64,000 nucleotides of DNA, taken from positions 467,392-531,391 of the forward strand of contig JAIUOD010000003.1 in NCBI GenBank assembly GCA_020161405.1. Direction: 5' to 3'. Source of the DNA: Pseudomonadota bacterium (GTDB lineage: Bacteria; Pseudomonadota; Alphaproteobacteria; Caulobacterales; Aquidulcibacteraceae). Shown piece by piece: positions 38,388 through 46,034 of this stretch. Below the pieces are notes generated by a model. The model saw only the letters and a list, made by a program, of their open reading frames with translations. It had not been told where the DNA came from and searched no databases. The position numbers were made by a program, and so were the translations under genes. How positions within the stretch are numbered: the first letter of the stretch is position 1; each line of letters begins with the position of its first letter.

Positions 38388-38858
38388 TTATATTTCGTGA
38401 TCGCTACGGTATCTTTGACGTTCCCATGCCAATAATGCCCATGCATGGCTTTCGTGGCGAAGTTTCCTTAATGCGTCATCAATATTAAGCCAAATCAAAG
38501 AATGATCTTTTTCACTTGGCGCAAATGGCGTACCTGTAACCTCAACTTCATAAAAACTTGCAAGCGAATTTACAGGGTTTTCATTATTAACCCAAAACTG
38601 CCCCGCGCGACCTAATTGGCGAACAGGCCATACATCAAGGCCAACCTCTTCGGAAAATTCACGAATTAAAGCCTCTGGCTCACTTTCTTCATTTTCAATT
38701 CCGCCACCAGGAAGGTCATATTTATAATGATCTTTTGTTCCAATGCGGGCAATTGCAATTTTATTCATATCGCCAACGCAAATGCCATATACTGCGGGTC
38801 TTTCTTTATATTGTTTCTTTGGAATTTGCTTGCCAAATTGAATTGCGAAATGTGCCAT
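38388..38858 (-). CDS. NUDIX hydrolase
   Basis: The 156-residue protein has a full Nudix box: GGGIE near residue 51, then REFSEEVG, matching GX5EX7REUXEEXGU. The catalytic metal-binding glutamates are all present. It hydrolyses nucleoside diphosphate-linked compounds such as oxidised nucleotides or sugar nucleotides; the box does not reveal which. It stands alone and is divergent from the DUF4349 gene. Confidence 0.85.
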   Translation of the reverse strand: MAHFAIQFGKQIPKKQYKERPAVYGICVGDMNKIAIARIGTKDHYKYDLPGGGIENEESEPEALIREFSEEVGLDVWPVRQLGRAGQFWVNNENPVNSLASFYEVEVTGTPFAPSEKDHSLIWLNIDDALRKLRHESHAWALLAWERQRYRSDHEI

Positions 38859-38946
38859 AAAAAAGCCTTTTTGACGATATTAATTGCGCTAATAGGCACA
38901 AATTTTACTTAGTCAAGGATTTGTAGCTTTTACTTTGGGGTTAAAT

Positions 38947-39858
38947 ATGCGGTTTAAATTAATTATATCATTAAGTTTTGCAGTTTTGGCAGGATGCGGG
39001 AAAGCTGGCGAACAAGCAGCAAATATTGCAAGTGATGCAACATTTGTTGCGGAAAAGGCAGCGCCACTTCCACCTAACGCAGCACAGAGTGTTGCTGGCT
39101 CAGCGGAGCCAAAAGCCGAAACCCCAAAACCGCCAACTATAATCACCCCAATGCTTGCCTATACTTATGCAAGTGAATTATTAGTTCCATCTGAAAAATT
39201 ACCAATCCTTATGAATACTCATAAGGCCAATTGCGAAAAAGCAGGGTCGCAAATTTGCCAGATTGTAAATTCAAACCTAAGCAATAATGATGGTTCGGCA
39301 AATGGCGTGCTTGTTATACGTGCCGAACCAAAATTCCTTGGGTCTTTCCGCGATAAATTGGGCGAAGATGCCAAAAATAGCGGCGGTAAAATCACAAGCT
39401 CTACAGTTTCAAGCGAAGATTTGACCCGCCAAATCACTGATAATGAAGCAAGATTACGCGCCCTCACCACCCTAAGAACACGCGTTGAGGGCATTATCGC
39501 CACCCGCCCCGGTAAATTATCAGACCTTTTGGAGGCTGAACAAGAATTAGCACGCGTTCAAGGCGAAATTGATACAATGAATTCTGAAATCGCCCTTGCA
39601 AAAGGTCGCGTCGCCATGAGTGAGATGACACTTAATTATCATTCAAACTATGGCGGGCAACAAGCCGGCGTATTTAGCGAATTGCAAAGCGCATTTTCAG
39701 AATTCTTTATGCTAATGTTTGGCACAATTGCCCAATTAGTTAGGGTTTTAGCTGTAATATTGCCAATTGGTTTGGTTGTAATTCCTTTATTCGTTTTTAT
39801 AAGAAAATACTTGGCAAATCGACCAAAGAAAGAAACCCCACCTAAATCAAATACCTAA
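38947..39858 (+). CDS. DUF4349 domain lipoprotein
   Basis: From ATG 38947 (TTTGGGG upstream) the protein has 303 residues with a lipobox LAGC near residue 17. The DUF4349 domain covers about 65-270: YASELLVPSEKL, the ISSSTVS-type segment GGKITSSTVSSEDLTRQI, then a coiled coil with LEAEQELARVQGEIDTM and a closing membrane helix near 265-288. The family is membrane-bound with unknown function. Its stop overlaps convergent thrB by 4 bases. Confidence 0.82.
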   Translation: MRFKLIISLSFAVLAGCGKAGEQAANIASDATFVAEKAAPLPPNAAQSVAGSAEPKAETPKPPTIITPMLAYTYASELLVPSEKLPILMNTHKANCEKAGSQICQIVNSNLSNNDGSANGVLVIRAEPKFLGSFRDKLGEDAKNSGGKITSSTVSSEDLTRQITDNEARLRALTTLRTRVEGIIATRPGKLSDLLEAEQELARVQGEIDTMNSEIALAKGRVAMSEMTLNYHSNYGGQQAGVFSELQSAFSEFFMLMFGTIAQLVRVLAVILPIGLVVIPLFVFIRKYLANRPKKETPPKSNT

Positions 39859-40817
39859 CCACCATAATCGAATAGACTTTGCGCCGCGCGGTGAAATGCA
39901 AGGCGCGAAGAATATTCTTTTGGATCTTTCTTGGTAACAATCGCGCCATCATCGGGGCGAAGCCAATCTTTCATTCTTGTCAAGAAAAAGCGTAATGCCG
40001 CGCCGCGCGCCAAAAGTGGCATTGCGCTTTTTTCGCTTTCATTAAGTGGACGAATTGATTCATAACCACTTATAAGCGCCCTGCCCTTGGTTAAATCAAA
40101 TTCTCGCCCCAATGGTAAAAAGCACCATGCATTAAGCATTATCGCCAAATCGTATGCAAAAAAATCATTCGCACCAAAATAAAAATCAATAAGCCCTGAA
40201 ACTTCATCACCAACATATAGAACATTATCAGGGAATAAATCGGCATGAATAAAGCCAGACGGCAAATTTTGCGGCCAATTTTGTGCAATTTCTTTTAAGT
40301 CTTCATCAATAAGCTTTTTAACGCCAGTTTCGAACTTATCGGCATCTTCTGCAATTACATCCCACATTTTTGGCCATGCCTTTGGCCCCAAATCATTACT
40401 TCTTTTATTGGGATAATTTTCAAGCGCCAAATGCAATTTCGCCAATGCAATACCTGCCGATTTAACTTGGTTCACATTTGGGGTTTTGGGTGAAAAGCCT
40501 TTTAAAAAACTACACAAAGCAAGGGTTTTGCCATTTAGATTTAAAGTTAAATCGCCACTTTTGGTATGAATTGGCAATGCCGTTGGCAAATCATGCTTTG
40601 CCGCCCATTCGGTTGCACCAAGGAAGAATGGTAATTCGGCAACCTCGGTCATGGCCTCATAGATTGTAAGAATATATCGCGCATCCTCGGTTTCAAGGAA
40701 ATAATTGGAATTTTGAACTCCTTCGGCAATGCCTTTAAAGGTCATAATTGCGCCAAGCCCAAAGGCTTCACGGATAAATTCTACATCTTGGTCTGAAAGA
40801 ATAGTATAAACGGCCAT
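39855..40817 (-). CDS. thrB: Homoserine kinase, ThrB type II
   Basis: The 320-residue APH-fold kinase starts MAVYTILSDQDVEFI and has the substrate loop GIAEGVQNSNYFL, catalytic loop FIHADLFPDNVLY and metal site GLIDFYFGANDFFAYDLAI. This is the kinase-superfamily ThrB used by alphaproteobacteria, unrelated to the GHMP enzyme of E. coli. It phosphorylates homoserine for threonine synthesis. It stands alone and is divergent from ruvX. Confidence 0.92.
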   Translation of the reverse strand: MAVYTILSDQDVEFIREAFGLGAIMTFKGIAEGVQNSNYFLETEDARYILTIYEAMTEVAELPFFLGATEWAAKHDLPTALPIHTKSGDLTLNLNGKTLALCSFLKGFSPKTPNVNQVKSAGIALAKLHLALENYPNKRSNDLGPKAWPKMWDVIAEDADKFETGVKKLIDEDLKEIAQNWPQNLPSGFIHADLFPDNVLYVGDEVSGLIDFYFGANDFFAYDLAIMLNAWCFLPLGREFDLTKGRALISGYESIRPLNESEKSAMPLLARGAALRFFLTRMKDWLRPDDGAIVTKKDPKEYSSRLAFHRAAQSLFDYGG

Positions 40818-40867
40818 ATTTTTCCTTTAAAGGGATTTATAGATAAAACTCAAGCCATAAAGAAAAA

Positions 40868-41341
40868 ATGCCACAGCTAAATTTTGATGAATTTAAAGAA
40901 TTTTTGAACCTTAACGCCAATAGACGCGGTGCGCTGCTTGGTATTGATTATGGCGAAAAGAATATTGGCATTGCCGTGTCTGATTTAACCCGCACAATCG
41001 CAAGTCCTATGAATTTTGTCGCCCGCAAAAAATTTGGCGAAACCGCAGCCGCAATTTTCAAAACTTTTGATGAAAAAGAATGTATCGCAATTATAATGGG
41101 CCACCCCCTTAATATGGACGGAACATCAGGCCCATCAGCCCAAGCCGCAAGGGCAATGGCGCGTAACCTTATTCAAATTCGTGATGTCCCACTTTTATTA
41201 GTTGATGAACGCCTTTCCACCACCGCCGTTCAAAAACAAATGATAGAAGCCGACATGACAAGAAAAAAACGCGCCGAACAAGTTGATAGCGCGGCTGCGG
41301 CATTTGTATTGCAGGGGTTGTTGGATAGGGTAAGGTATTAA
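40868..41341 (+). CDS. ruvX: Holliday junction resolvase-like protein RuvX/YqgF
   Basis: The 157-residue RNase H-fold protein has the first acidic strand GIDYGEKNIGIAVSD, MGHPLNMDGTSG, the LVDERLSTTAVQKQM segment and a C-terminal VDSAAAAFVLQGLL. YqgF proteins take part in pre-16S rRNA 5' end processing and have been proposed as Holliday junction resolvases. A 7-bp tandem repeat starts exactly at its stop codon. Confidence 0.93.
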   Translation: MPQLNFDEFKEFLNLNANRRGALLGIDYGEKNIGIAVSDLTRTIASPMNFVARKKFGETAAAIFKTFDEKECIAIIMGHPLNMDGTSGPSAQAARAMARNLIQIRDVPLLLVDERLSTTAVQKQMIEADMTRKKRAEQVDSAAAAFVLQGLLDRVRY

Positions 41342-41368
41342 TTACGAATTACGAATTACGAATTACGA
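41341..41368. repeat. Four tandem copies of a 7-bp unit
   Basis: ATTACGA occurs four times in a row, beginning at the last base of the ruvX stop codon. The unit is too short and unspaced to be CRISPR; it looks like slippage-type microsatellite DNA. Confidence 0.9.
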
Positions 41369-41384
41369 ATTTTGCCATAGCTCA

Positions 41385-41410
41385 AAAATGTTAGCATTTG
41401 TTAGCATTTT
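41385..41410. repeat. 10-bp phased tandem motif (locus 1)
   Basis: TGTTAGCATT occurs twice with 10-bp spacing (41389-41398, 41399-41408), flanked by A and T runs. Each half is close to an AATG...CATT palindrome. Three related pairs occur at 52.7 kb. The rest of 41411-41554 holds two small hairpins (GGTG/CACC near 41470 and TTCCCAA/TTGGGAA at 41492-41508) and no gene. Confidence 0.7.
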
Positions 41411-41554
41411 ACTATGAAAAGCTCCTTCGTTTTAATATGTTAAGCGGCAATATAAATTATATTTGAAATGGGTGGATAAACACCTTTCTATTTCCCAATT
41501 ATTGGGAAGGTAAATTTACATAATGCTTTAAACCAATCCTCAAACTTTAAATTA

Positions 41555-41863
41555 TTATATATTCTTAAACAAAATCGCAGCTGCGCCAATTGCAAATAAT
41601 ATCGCATAATATTCCATTGGAATCCAAAACATTGTGTGTTTGTTTTTTAAAATTACTTCTTGGTTTGTTTGCGGATCTATAAGTATTTTTGCAGGCTGGG
41701 AGTTTAGTTTTCTACCGACCAACCATACAATTATTGCAGTTGCCAGCAATGTGACTTCTTCCGAAAATTTGAAATTTTTATCTATTCCGAGGACAGAAAA
41801 CAAAAGCAATATTACAACTGGAATAAGCGCCACCAAAAAACCGAACCCTTGCCATACAATCAT
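41555..41863 (-). CDS. Small three-helix membrane protein of unknown function
   Basis: The 102-residue protein has membrane helices at about 5-25, 37-50 and 82-100, with a short loop carrying the motif NKHTMFWIPMEYY that recurs in small bacterial membrane proteins. AGGAAG precedes the ATG. There is no enzymatic motif. It lies alone between the repeat region and pyrB, on the opposite strand. Confidence 0.7.
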   Translation of the reverse strand: MIVWQGFGFLVALIPVVILLLFSVLGIDKNFKFSEEVTLLATAIIVWLVGRKLNSQPAKILIDPQTNQEVILKNKHTMFWIPMEYYAILFAIGAAAILFKNI

Positions 41864-41999
41864 GTTATTCTTCCTAAATTTTAATCAATTTAGTAAATTG
41901 CATTTGATTTGTAAATTTTATCAAGTTTAATTTGTAAAAAGAATAACACAGAATATTTCCCTTGCTCTTTCATAAGATTCGCGCTTAAAGACAGATTTT

Positions 42000-42962
42000 G
42001 TGAATATATTAATTGCACCCCCGCCCCGCGCAGCTTTTACCAAGCGTCATTTGCTGCAAATTGATGATTTAAATCGCCTTGAAGCCCTTGAACTTCTTGA
42101 GCGGGCAGAGCTTTTCCTTCCCTATACACAGGCCAAAGAAAAGAAACTTGAAACCCTTAAAGGGCGAACGCTTGTAAATTTATTTTTTGAAAATTCCACG
42201 CGAACGCAGGCTTCATTCGAACTTGCGGGCAAACGCCTTGGCGCGGATGTGGTAAATATGAGTGTGAAGACTTCATCGGTTGCCAAGGGTGAAACCCTTC
42301 TTGATACTGCCACCACATTAAATGCGATGGGCCCTGATTTATTGGTGGTGCGCCATCAATCATCGGGCGCAGTGCAATTATTATCGCGCAAAGTATCTTG
42401 CAGCGTGGTCAATGCAGGTGATGGCAAACACGAGCACCCATCACAGGCCTTTTTGGATAGTCTAACCCTAAAACGCACTTTTGGGCGTATCGAAGGGCTT
42501 AAGATTGCCATTTGCGGCGATATTCTTCATTCGCGGGTTGCGCGCTCCAACATCATGCTTTTAAATATGCTGGGTGCGGAGGTTCGCCTTATCGCACCGC
42601 CAACCTTAATGCCAAATAGTGCCGATTTATGGGGTGTGAAGATTTTTGATAATCTTGAAGACGGCATCAAAAATGTCGATGTAATTATGGCATTAAGGTT
42701 ACAGCTTGAAAGGATGGAAGGCTCATTCCTGCCAAGTCCGCGTGAATATTTTAGATTTTATGGAATTGACCGCGACCGCTTAAAACATGCCGCACCACAC
42801 GTAAAAATTATGCACCCAGGGCCAATGAATAGAGGTGTTGAAATTGATTCAGATATTGCAGATGACCCTAAAATCTCATTAATCGCCGACCAAGTTGAAT
42901 CAGGGGTTGCAATGCGAATGGCAATTTTAGAGGCCTTGGCATCATTCGGGGGAAATGAATAA
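42000..42962 (+). CDS. pyrB: Aspartate carbamoyltransferase catalytic subunit, GTG start
   Basis: The 320-residue enzyme has the carbamoyl phosphate loop [21 protein letters not shown] and [11 protein letters not shown]. It joins carbamoyl phosphate and aspartate in pyrimidine synthesis. The start is GTG at 42000. Its stop overlaps the ATG of the pyrC-like gene (TAATG), fitting the alphaproteobacterial pattern in which ATCase associates with a dihydroorotase-like partner. No regulatory pyrI follows. Confidence 0.95.
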   Translation: MNILIAPPPRAAFTKRHLLQIDDLNRLEALELLERAELFLPYTQAKEKKLETLKGRTLVNLFFENSTRTQASFELAGKRLGADVVNMSVKTSSVAKGETLLDTATTLNAMGPDLLVVRHQSSGAVQLLSRKVSCSVVNAGDGKHEHPSQAFLDSLTLKRTFGRIEGLKIAICGDILHSRVARSNIMLLNMLGAEVRLIAPPTLMPNSADLWGVKIFDNLEDGIKNVDVIMALRLQLERMEGSFLPSPREYFRFYGIDRDRLKHAAPHVKIMHPGPMNRGVEIDSDIADDPKISLIADQVESGVAMRMAILEALASFGGNE

Positions 42963-44257
42963 TGAGTGCGATATATTTCAAAAACGCCCGCATCATCGAC
43001 CCCGCAACCAATTTTGATGCCCAAGGGGAAATTTTGGTTGAAGATGGAATTATAACTGGCTTTGCCGAAACCCTATCTTCAATCCCATCAAATTGTGAAG
43101 TGATTGATTGCGATGGTCACGCCCTTATGCCCGGCATTATAGACATGCGTGTCTCTACGGGTGAACCAGGGGCGGAACATCGCGAAACTCTTAAATCTGC
43201 TGGTCGTGCTGCGGTTGCAGGTGGTATAACAACAATTGTGGTGCAGCCCGATACTAATCCAGTTATTGATGAAGCATCATTGGTTGATTTTATAAAACGC
43301 CGCGGGCGCGATCATGCCTTATGTAAGGTTTTGCCATGCGGCGCACTTACCAAAGGGCTTGAAGGCGCGCAAATGGCGGAAATTGGGCTTATGGCTTCTG
43401 CCGGTGCGGTGATGTTTTCAAATGGTCAAAAGCCAATTGAAAATACCAAAATCATGCAACGCCTTATGACTTATTCAACCGCCTATGACGCACTTATTAC
43501 TTCAAGGCCACAAGATCCATGGCTATCATCTGGCGGTGTTATGGCATCGTGCGAATTATCAGCACGCCTTGGCCTATCTGGCATAAGCGCAAATGCCGAA
43601 GTTATTTTTGCTAATCGTGACATTGCCCTTGCCGAAAATACAGGTGCGCGGCTTTTACTTGATATGATTTCAAGCAAGAAAACTTTGCCAATAATCGAAA
43701 ATGCCAAGGCACATGGGCTTGATGTCTATGCAAGTGTTAATATTCACAATCTTTGCATGAATTTTTATGACATTGGCGATTATAGAACATTCGCCAAATT
43801 ATCACCACCACTTCGCGGTGAAGATGATCGTAAAGCCTTGGTTGCAGGTATCAAAAACGGCATTATTGATGTTATTGTTTCAGGTCATGACCCCCGCCCC
43901 GCCGAAGAAAAACGCCTCCCCTTTGATGAGGCAAGTTTTGGGGCATCAGCGCTTGAGGCATTACTTCCCGCCGCCCTTACACTTTATCATGATGGCAGTT
44001 TGGAATTAATGGAAATTGTGCGCGCTTTATCATATAATCCTGCGCAAATTTTGGGTCTTGAAAGTGGTAAAATCGCAATTGGCGCGCCTGCTGATATTAT
44101 TTTGGTTGATTTAGGTTATCCAATTAAATTTAATGCCGCAAAATTATATTCAAAAGGCAAAAATGCCGCCTTTGATGAGAGATTGCTTCAGGGGCAGGTT
44201 CTGCAATGCTTCATTGACGGTGATAAAGTTTTCGACCTTAATCAAAGCAATATATAA
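42962..44257 (+). CDS. pyrC: Dihydroorotase-like protein, probably catalytically inactive
   Basis: The 431-residue amidohydrolase-fold protein aligns with class I dihydroorotases, but the DxHxH zinc motif is DMRVS at 61-65, so both metal histidines are missing. The late TDHAPH motif reads SGHDPRPAEEKRLPF. Companion pseudo-dihydroorotases of this kind are known to hold the ATCase complex together while a separate active PyrC works elsewhere. It is coupled to pyrB by TAATG. I infer a structural role; a true pyrC should lie outside this window. Confidence 0.88.
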   Translation: MSAIYFKNARIIDPATNFDAQGEILVEDGIITGFAETLSSIPSNCEVIDCDGHALMPGIIDMRVSTGEPGAEHRETLKSAGRAAVAGGITTIVVQPDTNPVIDEASLVDFIKRRGRDHALCKVLPCGALTKGLEGAQMAEIGLMASAGAVMFSNGQKPIENTKIMQRLMTYSTAYDALITSRPQDPWLSSGGVMASCELSARLGLSGISANAEVIFANRDIALAENTGARLLLDMISSKKTLPIIENAKAHGLDVYASVNIHNLCMNFYDIGDYRTFAKLSPPLRGEDDRKALVAGIKNGIIDVIVSGHDPRPAEEKRLPFDEASFGASALEALLPAALTLYHDGSLELMEIVRALSYNPAQILGLESGKIAIGAPADIILVDLGYPIKFNAAKLYSKGKNAAFDERLLQGQVLQCFIDGDKVFDLNQSNI

Positions 44258-44268
44258 GGAAAAATTGG

Positions 44269-44859
44269 GTGGAATACGCTTTATCAATTATCGGCGGTTA
44301 TTTATTGGGTTCAATTCCCTTTGGCTTAATTATCACAAAACTTGCGGGTCTTGGCGATATTCGTGACATTGGCTCTGGCAATATTGGGGCAACAAATGTT
44401 TTAAGAACTGGGCGCAAAGATATTGCGGCGGCAACCCTTATTCTTGATGCCGCCAAGGCAATGATTGCATTGGTAATTTTTCGCAATCTTTATGGCAATG
44501 ATATTGGCTTTATTGCGGGTGCGGCGGCATATTTGGGGCATTGTTTCCCTGTATGGCTTAAGTTTAAGGGCGGCAAAGGTGTGGCAACATTTTTTGGCAC
44601 GCTTTTGGTTGGTATTTGGCCTGTTGGACTTTTAGGAATTTTAATTTGGCTGGCCTGCGCCTATACATTTAGATATTCATCACTTGCGGCATTGATTGCG
44701 GCATTTTTGGCACCATTATTTGCGCTTTTATTCCCGCATAGCAATATTATGATTGGTGCAATTGCCTTTATGACATTACTTATTTTCATTCGCCACCATG
44801 AAAATATTGGCCGCCTTTTAAAAGGGCAAGAAAGCAAGATTGGCGGCAAAAAAGAATAA
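44269..44859 (+). CDS. plsY: Glycerol-3-phosphate acyltransferase PlsY, GTG start
   Basis: The 196-residue protein has five membrane helices and the three PlsY motifs: GSIPFGLIITK, DIGSGNIGATNVLRTGRK, and the glycine loop KFKGGKGVATFFG. It transfers acyl groups from acyl phosphate to glycerol 3-phosphate, the first step of phospholipid synthesis. It starts with GTG 11 bases after the pyrC-like gene and its stop overlaps the dprA ATG (TAATG). Confidence 0.95.
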   Translation: MEYALSIIGGYLLGSIPFGLIITKLAGLGDIRDIGSGNIGATNVLRTGRKDIAAATLILDAAKAMIALVIFRNLYGNDIGFIAGAAAYLGHCFPVWLKFKGGKGVATFFGTLLVGIWPVGLLGILIWLACAYTFRYSSLAALIAAFLAPLFALLFPHSNIMIGAIAFMTLLIFIRHHENIGRLLKGQESKIGGKKE

Positions 44860-45947
44860 TGAACCCACGCGAAACCGAAATTTTTAATTGGCTTAAACTT
44901 GCCCGCACTGATGGCATTGGGCCAATTAGTTTTTTCGGGCTTTTGGCAAAATTTGGCGATGCAAAATCGGCGCTTAATGCCATTCCAAAAATCACGGCAA
45001 AATCGGGCGCATTAAAATATAAAATTCCAAATGATGATGTGATTTATCAAGAAATTGAAAACACACAAAAATTTGGCGGGCGCTTTTTTCTTGCCAAGGA
45101 TGATGAATATCCTTTGGAACTTAAAAACATCAACCCACCGCCCCCAATTATAAGTGCGGTGGGAAATTTTTCACTTTTATCAAAGCCCAAAATTGCAATT
45201 GTTGGCGCGCGTAATGCCTCTATGGTTGGTATAAAAATGGCGCGCGAATTGGCGGGAAATCTGTCAAAGGCAGGCTTTATAATAACTTCTGGCCTTGCGC
45301 GCGGCATTGATGGCGCAGCCCATGTTGCAAGCCTTAATGACGGCACAATTGCGGTTGTTGCGGGGGGCATTGACCATATCTATCCACCCGAACACAAAGA
45401 ATTATACGAAAAAATCAAAGAAGTCGGCCTAATAATCTCTGAAAACCGCTTTGGCGCTGAGGTTTTTGCACGCGATTTCCCACGCCGCAACCGCATAATA
45501 TCTGGCCTTTCCCTAGGTGTTATTGTCGTTGAGGCAGAAGAAAAATCAGGTTCCCTAATAAGTGCGCGCTTTGCCAATGAACAGGGGCGCGAAGTTATGG
45601 CAATCCCTGGCTCCCCGCTTGATCCACGTGCATTCGGCCCCAATCATTTAATCAAAGAAGGCGCGGCCTTAATCACTAATGCCAATGATGTAATCGAAAT
45701 TATCCAAAGCCAAAGAAAATTCAAAGAAGATAGATTTGAATATGAAAACCAGTATTCAAACCAAGAAAAAGATGAAAATCTAAACCAAGAAATCTTGGCA
45801 CTTCTATCCCCCGTCCCCATTTCAATGGATGAATTATGTATGCAAACAGGCATTCCGTGGCGCGTAATCGCGGCGGCAATTGTTGAATTGGAAATAGATG
45901 GGAAAGCCTTTATAAAAAATGGAAATATGGTTGCAAATTGTCCTTAA
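44859..45947 (+). CDS. dprA: DNA-processing protein DprA
   Basis: The 362-residue protein has the DprA Rossmann core: IVGARNASMVGIKMAREL, SGLARGIDGAAHVASL, VVAGGIDHIYPPEH, RDFPRRNRIISGLSLGVIVVEA and GREVMAIPGSP. A C-terminal winged helix follows (PVPISMDELCMQTGIPWRVIAAAI). DprA loads RecA on incoming single-stranded DNA during natural transformation. No competence genes are adjacent; it belongs to the pyrB-to-rnr gene run. Confidence 0.95.
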   Translation: MNPRETEIFNWLKLARTDGIGPISFFGLLAKFGDAKSALNAIPKITAKSGALKYKIPNDDVIYQEIENTQKFGGRFFLAKDDEYPLELKNINPPPPIISAVGNFSLLSKPKIAIVGARNASMVGIKMARELAGNLSKAGFIITSGLARGIDGAAHVASLNDGTIAVVAGGIDHIYPPEHKELYEKIKEVGLIISENRFGAEVFARDFPRRNRIISGLSLGVIVVEAEEKSGSLISARFANEQGREVMAIPGSPLDPRAFGPNHLIKEGAALITNANDVIEIIQSQRKFKEDRFEYENQYSNQEKDENLNQEILALLSPVPISMDELCMQTGIPWRVIAAAIVELEIDGKAFIKNGNMVANCP

Positions 45948-46034
45948 AGTGAAAATGACAACTCCACATGCCATATTGACAAAACCCCTTAAATTGCCGC
46001 ATGGGCTTAGTATTGAATTTTATAAAGAAGAATA

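Noticed and set aside
41341-41410. Possible CRISPR-like array after ruvX
   Set aside because: Units are 7 and 10 bp, directly tandem with no spacers, and no cas genes are present.
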